Source: Burkholderiales bacterium
GTDB taxonomy: Bacteria > Pseudomonadota > Gammaproteobacteria > Burkholderiales > Burkholderiaceae_C
DNA: 20,558 nt
Reading direction: 5' to 3'
Assembly (NCBI GenBank): GCA_005793295.1
Contig: SXSX01000081.1
Location: forward strand, 1-20,558
The notes under the pieces were generated by a model, which was not told the DNA's origin, searched no databases, and saw only the letters and a list, made by a program, of their open reading frames with translations. A program made the position numbers and the translations under genes. This document shows, one piece after another, positions 6,634 through 13,694 of this stretch; positions within the stretch are counted from its first letter, which is position 1, and each line of letters starts with the position of its first letter.

Positions 6634-7881
6634 TCAAGCCAGCGGCAACCGCAATACAAAGCTTGCTCCCCCAACAGCACGGTTGTGGCAGGTTACGCTT
6701 CCGCCATGGCGCAGGGCAATCGACTGTACCAACGCCAAACCAAGACCGACGCCGCCATCGTGTTCTGATGCGCCAGGCAAGCGGTAAAACGGCTCAAAAA
6801 TTCGGGCTTGTAAGGCCTCAGGTACGCCAGGGCCTTGGTCGTTCACTTGCATCACGGCAAAGCCATTCTCTTGATGCAGCAACACGCTGACATCGCCTGC
6901 GCCGTAGCGCCGTGCGTTTTCCAGCAGGTTGCGGACCGCGCGGCGCAGTAACTTGCTAACGCCCGGAACCACGACGCTTGCGTCTTGGGTTTCGAGGTGT
7001 GCGGACGTGCGGGCGCATTCCTCAGCGGCCAAGCCGACCAAGTCAACCGACTCAACCAACCCTAAATCAGATTCTTGGGCATCAAGCCGACTTGCTAGCA
7101 AAATCTCATCGATCAGTTGGTCTAGCTCAGCCAGGTTGCGCTCAATTTCAAGTCGCCGTTGTGCGGTGCTCGCATTGGACCCATCGCCCATGAGTTCGAG
7201 TCCCATGCGAATGCGTGTCAGCGGGGAGCGAAGTTCGTGCGAGGCATTGGCTAAAAGAGATTTTTGTGAAGCCAGTAAAGCGTCACGCGCCTTCACTAAA
7301 TTTTCAATATGCTCAGCCGCAGCGTTAAATCGCTGTGCAAGCAAACCCACTTCATCGCCACCCGTGATGGGCGCCCTGACATTCAATTCGCCATTGCCCC
7401 AGCGTTGCATGCTGCTTTGTAAGGTTTCCAATCTGCGGGTGAGGCGGCGCACGATGGGGTAGGTGGCTAAAGCGACAGCCACGGCGACTAAGCCTAGCGT
7501 CCAAAAAAATCCAAAGGGTGCAGTCAATCCCGTCCGCGGTGGGCGGGGCAGGTGCAAGTGAACCGTTTGGCCGTCCTGAAGTTGAACGGTAAATTCAGGA
7601 CCACGCCCAAACTGTCCCACGGGCTCTGCATCTGAGTCGCGTGTTTCATGGTGGCGCGGCTCGGCGTGTTCGCGCTCTTCCTCCTTTTGGTGGTGCCTTG
7701 GATCGCGAAAGGGATGATCTGCTTTTCCGGTACCAATAATTTCGCCTTGGGCATTGCGAACAACCACTTCGCGCAGCGGTGGGTCAGCGGCCATGCGCCA
7801 AGCCATACCAACCAAAAAAGTAAGCACCGCAACAGCCAAGACCACAGCGAGCCAGATACGAACGTAAAGCTTTTGAAACAT
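6634..7881 (-). CDS. Sensor histidine kinase (Cpx-like) with His-rich periplasmic loop
   Basis: This inner-membrane kinase of 415 residues is the partner of the regulator just upstream. Its order is: membrane helix about 8-28; periplasmic region about 29-122; second helix about 123-143; HAMP linker; H-box ANASHELRSPLTR with His215; N-box NLLENARRYG (318-327); G1 NDQGPGVP; F-box IFEPFYRL; and G2 GVGLGLALVQ. All catalytic motifs are intact. The periplasmic part contains six histidines between residues 56 and 78 among many Glu and Arg residues (RHHQKEEEREH, then RHHE), which looks like a metal- or pH-responsive segment. The ATG at 7881 is preferred, leaving 10 bases after the regulator stop; the longer form would need a TTG at 7911 overlapping that gene. 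The signal sensed is not known. Confidence 0.93.
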   Translation of the reverse strand: MFQKLYVRIWLAVVLAVAVLTFLVGMAWRMAADPPLREVVVRNAQGEIIGTGKADHPFRDPRHHQKEEEREHAEPRHHETRDSDAEPVGQFGRGPEFTVQLQDGQTVHLHLPRPPRTGLTAPFGFFWTLGLVAVAVALATYPIVRRLTRRLETLQSSMQRWGNGELNVRAPITGGDEVGLLAQRFNAAAEHIENLVKARDALLASQKSLLANASHELRSPLTRIRMGLELMGDGSNASTAQRRLEIERNLAELDQLIDEILLASRLDAQESDLGLVESVDLVGLAAEECARTSAHLETQDASVVVPGVSKLLRRAVRNLLENARRYGAGDVSVLLHQENGFAVMQVNDQGPGVPEALQARIFEPFYRLPGASEHDGGVGLGLALVQSIALRHGGSVTCHNRAVGGASFVLRLPLA

Positions 7882-7891
7882 CGGCGCGAAA

Positions 7892-8614
7892 TTAATCTTG
7901 TTGACGCGCAAAAACGTAACCTACGCCGCGCACTGTCAATATGCGCTTGGGTGATTTGGCGTCAACCTCAATGGCAGCGCGAATGCGCCCCATGTGTACA
8001 TCAATCGAGCGGTCAAACGCTTCAAGCTCGCGGCCACGAACGGCCTCCATGATTTGGTCGCGCGTGAGGACGCGCCCGGCCCTCTCTGCCAAGGCCACCA
8101 TCAAGTCAAACTGGTAGGAAGTCAGGTCGCAAACCGTGTCGCCAACAGCAACGGTTCGGGCATCCCGGTCGATGACAAGCGTACCAAAGCGAAGCTCTTT
8201 TTGGTTGCCCGCGAGAGGGGCTGGTTCCGATTTGCGTCGCAAAATCGCTCGAATACGCGCGAGTAATTCACGGGGCTCAAAAGGCTTTGGTAAATAATCA
8301 TCAGCGCCAATTTCTAAGCCAATGATCCGGTCCATCGGGTCGCCTTTGGCTGTCAGCATCAAGACGGGTGTTTGGCCTGCGCTGCCGGCTAAGGCGCGAA
8401 TGGAGCGGCAGACTTCAAGCCCATCGATATCGGGCAGCATCAAGTCCAAAATTACCAAATCAATGCCGGAGCTGGAGCCTTCAGAGCGCAAATAAGTCAA
8501 ACCACTGTGGCCGTCGGCAGCCCGCGAAACGCGAAAACCGTTTTGCTCCAAATACTCGCCCACCATGGCGGCGAGTCTGGAATCGTCTTCAATCATCAAA
8601 AGGTGTTGGCTCAT
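7892..8614 (-). CDS. OmpR-family response regulator, CpxR-like
   Basis: This is a cytoplasmic DNA-binding regulator of 240 residues. The receiver domain has the acidic pocket EDD (9-11), phospho-acceptor Asp57 (VILDLMLPD), Thr88 and Lys110 (YLPKPFEPREL). The winged-helix domain ends in the family signature LTVRGVGYVFA, with FDRSIDVHMGRIR in the recognition region. That last stretch and LGLE-type linker features resemble E. coli CpxR more than PhoB or OmpR. A perfect GTAAA-N5-GTAAA box lies 57-71 bases upstream of the ATG, as in CpxR-controlled promoters, so autoregulation is likely. The kinase gene follows after 10 bases. The exact orthology to CpxR is an inference from these points. Confidence 0.93.
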   Translation of the reverse strand: MSQHLLMIEDDSRLAAMVGEYLEQNGFRVSRAADGHSGLTYLRSEGSSSGIDLVILDLMLPDIDGLEVCRSIRALAGSAGQTPVLMLTAKGDPMDRIIGLEIGADDYLPKPFEPRELLARIRAILRRKSEPAPLAGNQKELRFGTLVIDRDARTVAVGDTVCDLTSYQFDLMVALAERAGRVLTRDQIMEAVRGRELEAFDRSIDVHMGRIRAAIEVDAKSPKRILTVRGVGYVFARQQD

Positions 8615-8670
8615 GGCGCTCAGTCTAGTCTTCTTGGTGTGACTGGAGATGGCGTAGAGCTAAAGCAACG

Positions 8671-8685
8671 GTAAAGTTTGGTAAA
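8671..8685. promoter_or_regulatory. CpxR-type box (GTAAA-N5-GTAAA)
   Basis: GTAAA at 8671-8675 and GTAAA at 8681-8685 are separated by five bases and start exactly one helical turn apart. This equals the CpxR consensus of enteric bacteria. It extends to GGTAAA in both half-sites. It lies in the 75-base gap between the ampG stop and the regulator start, where an autoregulated promoter would be expected. No clear -35/-10 pair was found beside it. Confidence 0.6.
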
Positions 8686-8689
8686 CCTT

Positions 8690-10045
8690 CTACCTGGTTT
8701 TGGAACGCGATGCCAAGGCCACCAAGATCAATACCGGAACTCCAAGCAAAGCGGTGCTGGTAAAGAAGTCGGCATAGCCAAAAGCATCTACGTACTTCCC
8801 TGAAAACCCTGCGACAAATTTAGGTAATAGCAGCATCATGGAGCTAAAAAGTGCGTACTGCGTCGCAGAGTACTGTACGTTGGTGAGGGAAGACAGGTAG
8901 GCAATAAAAGCGGAGGATGCAATACCGCCTGCCAAGTTGTCAGCGGAGACGACCCACACCAACGCCGTCACGTCATGCCCACGGGTACTCAGCCATGCAA
9001 ACAACAAATTGCTGGCAGCGCTCAAAATCGCGCCGAGCATCAACACCCGCATCACGCCCATGCGCAAAGACAAGATGCCACCGACAAAGGCGCCTACCAA
9101 AGTCATCGCTACGCCGTACACTTTGGTGACTGCGGCAACCTCATCTTTGCTAAAACCCATATCGACGTAAAACGGGTTGGCCATGATCCCCATCACCACA
9201 TCACTGATACGGTAAGTTGCGATCAAGCCAAGAATCAGAGCGGCTTGCCAGCGGTAGCGCCCAATGAAGTCAGCGAACGGCTCAACCAAAGCCCCGCGCA
9301 GCCATTCACCAATGTTTTTCGATGGCGCAATGGCGCGTTGAAAAGGCTCTTGAGAAAACAGCACCGTCAAAACGCCGGGCAACATCGAAACCGCCATCAC
9401 GAGATAGGCGATTTGCCACGGCCCATGTTGGTAAGGAGCGGCAACACCCGCAACCGCGCTCGGAATTTCAGCTCGCGCAGCAATCCAAAGCGCACCCGCG
9501 CCTGACCAAATCATCGCTAATCGGTAACCGGTCTGGTAAGTGGCTGCCAAAGCGGCTTGGTGCTCGGTGTCGGCCGATTCAATGCGAAACGCATCAAGCG
9601 CAATGTCTTGGGTGGCAGAACCAAAAGCCACCGCAATCGCACACCACACCACCGGGGCGAGAGACTGTTGCGGATCGGTCATTGCCATGCTGACCAAGGC
9701 CAGCATGATGACGGCCTGCGAGGCCAGGAGCCAGCTCCTCCTGCGCCCTAAAGTACGGGTCAGCCAAGGAATAGGCATGCGGTCGACCAAAGGAGACCAC
9801 ACCCACTTAAAGCCATAAGCCAAACCCACCCAGCTTAAAAATCCAATCGTGGTACGGTCAATACCGGCTTCTCGCAGCCAAAAACTCAAAGTTCCAAAAA
9901 CCAAAAGCAAGGGAAGACCTGCCGAGAAACCCAAGGAGAGCATGCGCAAAGAGGCCGGCTCCAAGTAGACTTTGAGGGTTTGGGCCCAAGTCAGCTTGGG
10001 CGCAGAAGTGGGTGAGGCGTCAGGGCTGTGGTGCGGGGCTTGCAT
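8690..10045 (-). CDS. ampG: AmpG-type muropeptide permease (MFS)
   Basis: AmpG imports anhydro-muropeptides across the inner membrane for cell-wall recycling and influences beta-lactamase induction in species with AmpR. This 451-residue protein has about 12-14 hydrophobic segments. The AmpG-type opening is visible: LGFSAGLPLLLVFGTLSFWL, then REAGIDRTTIGFLSWVGLAYGFK. It is followed by WSPLVDR, LGRRRSW, the segment GSATQDIALDAFRIE, and later NLAGGIASSAFIAYLS. The first 18 residues are a polar, proline-rich cytoplasmic lead. It is divergent from the M48 protease gene with 31 bases between the starts, and lies upstream of the two-component pair in the same direction. Family assignment is strong; a more general AmpG-like peptide permease is the alternative. 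Confidence 0.9.
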   Translation of the reverse strand: MQAPHHSPDASPTSAPKLTWAQTLKVYLEPASLRMLSLGFSAGLPLLLVFGTLSFWLREAGIDRTTIGFLSWVGLAYGFKWVWSPLVDRMPIPWLTRTLGRRRSWLLASQAVIMLALVSMAMTDPQQSLAPVVWCAIAVAFGSATQDIALDAFRIESADTEHQAALAATYQTGYRLAMIWSGAGALWIAARAEIPSAVAGVAAPYQHGPWQIAYLVMAVSMLPGVLTVLFSQEPFQRAIAPSKNIGEWLRGALVEPFADFIGRYRWQAALILGLIATYRISDVVMGIMANPFYVDMGFSKDEVAAVTKVYGVAMTLVGAFVGGILSLRMGVMRVLMLGAILSAASNLLFAWLSTRGHDVTALVWVVSADNLAGGIASSAFIAYLSSLTNVQYSATQYALFSSMMLLLPKFVAGFSGKYVDAFGYADFFTSTALLGVPVLILVALASRSKTR

Positions 10046-10076
10046 GCGGGCAATAATAATGGATAGGAAGAATCGG

Positions 10077-10928
10077 ATGTTTCATTTAAATGCTTTAAAA
10101 AACATGACGGGGCTTGCCAGTGCCGTGACCATTGCCGTGGCCGCATTTGTGGTTTGGGCCCCAAACGCAGCGGCCCGTGAAGGGGTGCAGGTGGGCGAGG
10201 CTTCAGGCTTTAGCAAACTGGTGCCCGCAGACCAGGTCGAGCGCCAAGCGGCATTGCAATACCGCGAAACCCTGGCCGAGGCGGCAAAACAACAAGCCTT
10301 AGCGCCTGCCGATAACGCCCAGCTGAAAAGACTGCGTGAGATTGCCCAAAAAATTATTCCTTTCGCCAACGAATGGAACCCGCGCGTGAGCCAATGGAAG
10401 TGGGAAATTAATCTCATTGGCTCCAACCAAATCAACGCCTATTGCATGCCCGGGGGCAAAATTGTTTTCTACACCGGAATCATCAAAACACTCAATCTGA
10501 GCGACGATGAGATTGCCGTTGTCATGGGCCATGAAATGGCCCACGCCCTGCGCGAGCACGCCCGTGAGCGCATGGGCAAAAGCACAGCTACCCAAGGCTT
10601 GGCGCGTTTGGGCGGCTTATTGGCCTCGAGCTGGCTGGGGATCGACCCGAATCTGGCGGACGCGGTCGCACAAGGCGGGGCGAATTTACTGACATTGAAG
10701 TTTGGGCGTGAAGACGAATCAGAAGCCGATTTGGTCGGCATGGAATTGGCCGCTCGTGCCGGTTTCGATCCCCGCGCAGGGGTCACCCTGTGGCAAAAAA
10801 TGGCAGCCGCAAATAAAGGCGCACCGCCGCAATGGCTCTCTACCCATCCCTCAAGCAGCTCGCGTATTTCTGATATGGAAGCCAGTCTTCCCCAAGTGAT
10901 GCCGCTGTATGAGCGCACCAAAAAATAA
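10077..10928 (+). CDS. Exported M48-family zinc metalloprotease
   Basis: This 283-residue protein has an N-terminal hydrophobic signal (about residues 10-29) with a probable cleavage after APNAAA (residue 33), so it is probably periplasmic. The zinc site is HEMAH (His152, Glu153, His156), and the third ligand is Glu214 in DESEAD, the M48 ExxAD pattern. Upstream is the family's NAYCMPGGKIVFYTG strand. Its size and layout fit the LoiP/YcaL type of small M48 envelope proteases rather than HtpX (no multiple membrane helices) or BepA (no TPR region). The ATG at 10077 has GGAAG 6 bases upstream; the open frame extends further 5' but without a signal peptide at its start. It could act in outer-membrane protein quality control. 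The following hydrolase gene starts at or within its end. Confidence 0.93.
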   Translation: MFHLNALKNMTGLASAVTIAVAAFVVWAPNAAAREGVQVGEASGFSKLVPADQVERQAALQYRETLAEAAKQQALAPADNAQLKRLREIAQKIIPFANEWNPRVSQWKWEINLIGSNQINAYCMPGGKIVFYTGIIKTLNLSDDEIAVVMGHEMAHALREHARERMGKSTATQGLARLGGLLASSWLGIDPNLADAVAQGGANLLTLKFGREDESEADLVGMELAARAGFDPRAGVTLWQKMAAANKGAPPQWLSTHPSSSSRISDMEASLPQVMPLYERTKK

Positions 10929-10932
10929 ATGG

Positions 10933-11826
10933 ATGACAGACGCTCTATTTGAGTCGGTGTATTTTGATACCGCGCCGGATATCAAAATACACGCCAAAGT
11001 GTCAGGCCCCATGGATGCGCCTGTGCTTTTATTTGTTCACGGGTTCCCTGAGTTTTGGTACGCCTGGCGTGAGCAGTTGTCGGATTTAGGGCGCGACTAC
11101 CGCTGTGTTGCGATAGATTTGCGCGGTTTTAATTTGTCTTCGCAGCCTGCGCAACTAGACGCGTACAAACCAAGCAAAATTTTGGCGGATGTGTGCGCGG
11201 TAATCCAAGCCTTGGGTGCGCCGATCCAAGCCCTGATCGCCCACGACTGGGGCGGGGCGGTGGCATGGAGTTTGGCGGCACAACATCCGCAGCTATTGAA
11301 AAAATTCGCCATCCTCAACTCCCCCCACACGCTGGCTTTCGCCCATGCGTTGGCGCATGACCCGGAACAAATTGCGGCGAGCTTGTACATGAACTGGTTG
11401 CGCAAACCCGGCAGCGAAGACGCGCTTGCTAAAAATCAGTTTCAACTTCTGTGCACCATGGCTGACATCCAAACCCCAGAAGACTTGGCCGCCTACAGAG
11501 CGTGTTGGAGCAAAGGGCTTACCGGCGGATGCAACTACTACCGCGCGTCCCCCTTGCATCCGGATGACCCAGACGTGCCAGAACAGAACGGGCGTATGGC
11601 CGCTTTGGCTGCGCAATTACAACCCCAAGCGGAAAACTTCAAGGTCAAGGTCCCGACCCAAGTGATTTGGGGCGAGGCAGACACCGCGCTGCGCCCCGTT
11701 TTGTTAGACGGCTTGAACCAATGGGTTTCTGATTTGCGCATTCACCGCATTAGCGGCGCAAGCCATTGGTTAGCTCGTACCCACGCCACTGAAGTCAACC
11801 GCGTACTCCGAGAATTTTTAGCCTAA
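10933..11826 (+). CDS. Alpha/beta hydrolase, epoxide-hydrolase-like
   Basis: This is a cytoplasmic alpha/beta-hydrolase of 297 residues. The oxyanion motif is HGFPEFWYAWREQL, the nucleophile elbow is AHDWGGAVAW with an aspartate nucleophile (about Asp105), and the catalytic histidine is in GASHWL. Asp rather than Ser as nucleophile limits it to epoxide hydrolases and the related dehalogenases. The cap has NYYRA, matching the ring-opening tyrosine region of epoxide hydrolases, so hydrolysis of an epoxide to a diol is most likely. Fluoroacetate dehalogenase-like activity is the main alternative. The start is uncertain: the ATG at 10933 lies 4 bases after the protease stop, while an in-frame ATG at 10909 would add eight residues and overlap that gene by 20 bases. 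Neither has a clear ribosome site, which suggests coupling to the protease gene. Confidence 0.88.
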   Translation: MTDALFESVYFDTAPDIKIHAKVSGPMDAPVLLFVHGFPEFWYAWREQLSDLGRDYRCVAIDLRGFNLSSQPAQLDAYKPSKILADVCAVIQALGAPIQALIAHDWGGAVAWSLAAQHPQLLKKFAILNSPHTLAFAHALAHDPEQIAASLYMNWLRKPGSEDALAKNQFQLLCTMADIQTPEDLAAYRACWSKGLTGGCNYYRASPLHPDDPDVPEQNGRMAALAAQLQPQAENFKVKVPTQVIWGEADTALRPVLLDGLNQWVSDLRIHRISGASHWLARTHATEVNRVLREFLA

Positions 11827-11830
11827 TGCA

Positions 11831-11848
11831 ACATACACCACTGTATGT
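11831..11848. promoter_or_regulatory. Perfect 7-base inverted repeat before the dehalogenase gene
   Basis: ACATACA-CCAC-TGTATGT is a perfect inverted repeat directly after the epoxide-hydrolase-like gene stop and about 52 bases before the dehalogenase ATG. It has no following U-run, so it is not a standard terminator. It may be an operator for a dimeric regulator. No regulator gene of this kind is adjacent. Confidence 0.35.
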
Positions 11849-11900
11849 GAGGCAGTTACACTGAAGAGATTCATGTTCAAGTTTTTTGGAGTTTGTTTGC

Positions 11901-12815
11901 ATGGTGGCACTTCCGCTTATTTCTGAAGTTCTTCGCACCCCTGAAGAATGTTTCTTTAACCTCCCCGACTATCCATTCGCAGCGCACTACACCGAGCTTG
12001 GTGGTTTGCGTATTGCCCATGTGGATGAAGGTCCGCGCGATGGACCCATCGTGTTGTTGATGCACGGTGAGCCCGCCTGGTCTTATTTGTACCGCAAGAT
12101 GATTCCCGTGCTCGTGAGCGCGGGCTTGCGTGTGATTGCCCCCGATTTGGTGGGTTTTGGGCGCTCCGACAAACCCGCCCATGCCAAAGATTACTCGTAC
12201 TTCAACCATGTGCAGTGGATGAAAGCATGGGTAGAAGCCAACCAGTTTGAGCACATGACCTTTTTTGGCCAAGACTGGGGCTCCTTGGTGGGCTTGCGTG
12301 TGGTGGCTGAAATGCCAGAACGCTTTGACCGGGTTGTGTTGGCCAATGGGGCCTTGCCCACCGGTACCACCCCGGTTCCGTTTGCATTCAAAGTGTGGCG
12401 TGCTTTTGCCCGATTTAGTCCGTGGTTCCCGATTGGAAAAATCGTCAAAGCGGGTTGCACCAATGGTTTGACCCTTCATGAAGTAGCTGCGTACGACGCA
12501 CCCTTCCCCACCTCCAAGTACCGCGTTGGCGCTCGCGTTTTTCCTGGGTTTGTACCGACTACGCCCACCGATCCAGAGCGGGCAAACAACGAAGCTGCCT
12601 GGGAAGTTTTTAAACAGTGGAACAAACCCTTTCTCACTTTGTTTAGTACCCGTGACCCCATCACCAAAGGCGGTGAGGTCATGTGGCAAAAACTGGTCCC
12701 CGGCGCCCAAGGCCAACCCCATACCAAAATTCGTGGCGCGTCGCATTTTTTGCAAGAAGACAAAGGCAGCGAAGTCGCCGAGCACATTGTTAAATTTATT
12801 CGCAAAACAAAATAA
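11901..12815 (+). CDS. Haloalkane dehalogenase, subfamily I-like
   Basis: This enzyme would hydrolyse a carbon-halogen bond to an alcohol and halide. Length is 304 residues. The opening VLRTPEECFFNLPDYPFAAHY is the usual subfamily-I lead. Then come HGEPAWSYLYR (56-65), the nucleophile elbow GQDWGSLVG with Asp125 and halide-binding Trp126, a cap tryptophan (Trp166, in FKVWRAF) that probably supplies the second halide contact, STRDP with the late acid, and GASHFLQED with the catalytic His. This matches the Asp-His-Asp triad with a Trp-Trp halide pair. GGAG sits 9 bases before the ATG at 11901; an in-frame TTG at 11886 is less likely. It is the second aspartate-nucleophile hydrolase in a row. 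Its natural substrate cannot be read from the sequence. Confidence 0.92.
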   Translation: MVALPLISEVLRTPEECFFNLPDYPFAAHYTELGGLRIAHVDEGPRDGPIVLLMHGEPAWSYLYRKMIPVLVSAGLRVIAPDLVGFGRSDKPAHAKDYSYFNHVQWMKAWVEANQFEHMTFFGQDWGSLVGLRVVAEMPERFDRVVLANGALPTGTTPVPFAFKVWRAFARFSPWFPIGKIVKAGCTNGLTLHEVAAYDAPFPTSKYRVGARVFPGFVPTTPTDPERANNEAAWEVFKQWNKPFLTLFSTRDPITKGGEVMWQKLVPGAQGQPHTKIRGASHFLQEDKGSEVAEHIVKFIRKTK

Positions 12816-12871
12816 CGGCAGCAATACGCCCCCAAAAAGGCGCTTAATGGGGCTTCACTCCAAAGGCCTCC

Positions 12872-13597
12872 ATGAACCCCGCACCCTTGGGCTACCTGAC
12901 CAAGCAAGAAAGCATTGCGGTGCAGGGCGTCTCCAACATGGTGATCCGATCGCTGCAGGACAAGCAGCAGTTTTATGACCCCTTAGAGCTTGCGTTGCGC
13001 TTGGGTATTTCATCGGCCACATGGCCTTTGTTTGGAATGCTTTGGCCTTCGGGAACCCGTCTGGCCGAACGCATGGCCCAAAGACCAGTTGTGGCATCAG
13101 AGCGCATCTTAGAAATCGGCTGCGGCTTGGCGCTGTCTAGCTTGGTGGGTCACCGCCGAGGTGCAGATATGACCGCCAGCGACTGCCACCCCCTAGCGGG
13201 TGAATTTTTAGCAGAAAACGTGCGACTCAATGGCTTGCCTCCCTTGAAGTATCGCCATGGGCACTGGGGCCGTCTGCCATTTGAAGATGACGCATCGGTG
13301 GCTGCGCCAGCACCGAGTCTGGACGCAGACGTCAGCGGCCGGTTTGAACTGATTATTGGCAGTGACATTTTGTACGAACGCGATGAGGGAGGCGCACTCG
13401 CAGACTTCATTGAAAGCCACGCCGCTGCAAGTTCAGAAGTGTGGGTGGTAGACCCCAACCGAGGCAACCGGGCCCACTTTCACCGCAACATGACCGCGCT
13501 TGGATTTACCTTTATAGAAGAAAAAATCGACCGCCCGCGCCATGGCGATATAGATGCTTACAAAGGCAGGATGCTGACGTACTCCCGGGCGATGTAG
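12872..13597 (+). CDS. SAM-dependent methyltransferase, METTL/Methyltransf_16-like
   Basis: This is a seven-strand class I methyltransferase of 241 residues. Motif I is ILEIGCGLALSSL (79-91), an acidic residue follows in ASDCHP (Asp104), and post-motif SDILYE (164-169) is present. The N-terminal segment GMLWPSGTRLAERM resembles the LWP(S/A)G region of the METTL21/ETFB lysine methyltransferase family, which methylates protein lysines. The substrate here is unknown. An AAAGG lies a few bases before the ATG at 12872. It lies 56 bases after the dehalogenase gene and 97 bases before the efflux operon, so it may belong to either unit or stand alone. Methyltransferase activity is well supported; the protein-lysine target is inferred from the family. 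Confidence 0.88.
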   Translation: MNPAPLGYLTKQESIAVQGVSNMVIRSLQDKQQFYDPLELALRLGISSATWPLFGMLWPSGTRLAERMAQRPVVASERILEIGCGLALSSLVGHRRGADMTASDCHPLAGEFLAENVRLNGLPPLKYRHGHWGRLPFEDDASVAAPAPSLDADVSGRFELIIGSDILYERDEGGALADFIESHAAASSEVWVVDPNRGNRAHFHRNMTALGFTFIEEKIDRPRHGDIDAYKGRMLTYSRAM

Positions 13598-13694
13598 CGC
13601 CAGCTAAGCTGAGGGTATTTTTCGGCTTCTCTCCAAGCGTCATTAAATTGAGGCAAACTCATTGGCGAAGAACCGAATCCTTGTCCCTTTCCCT

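Noticed and set aside
6521..6787. Plus-strand frame of 88 codons after the antitoxin-like gene
   Set aside because: It runs mostly antisense to the end of the histidine kinase, has no ribosome site, and shows no known motif.
11877..12824. 315-codon minus-strand frame opposite the dehalogenase gene
   Set aside because: It is a mirror of a well-supported enzyme gene, with no start signal and no domain features.
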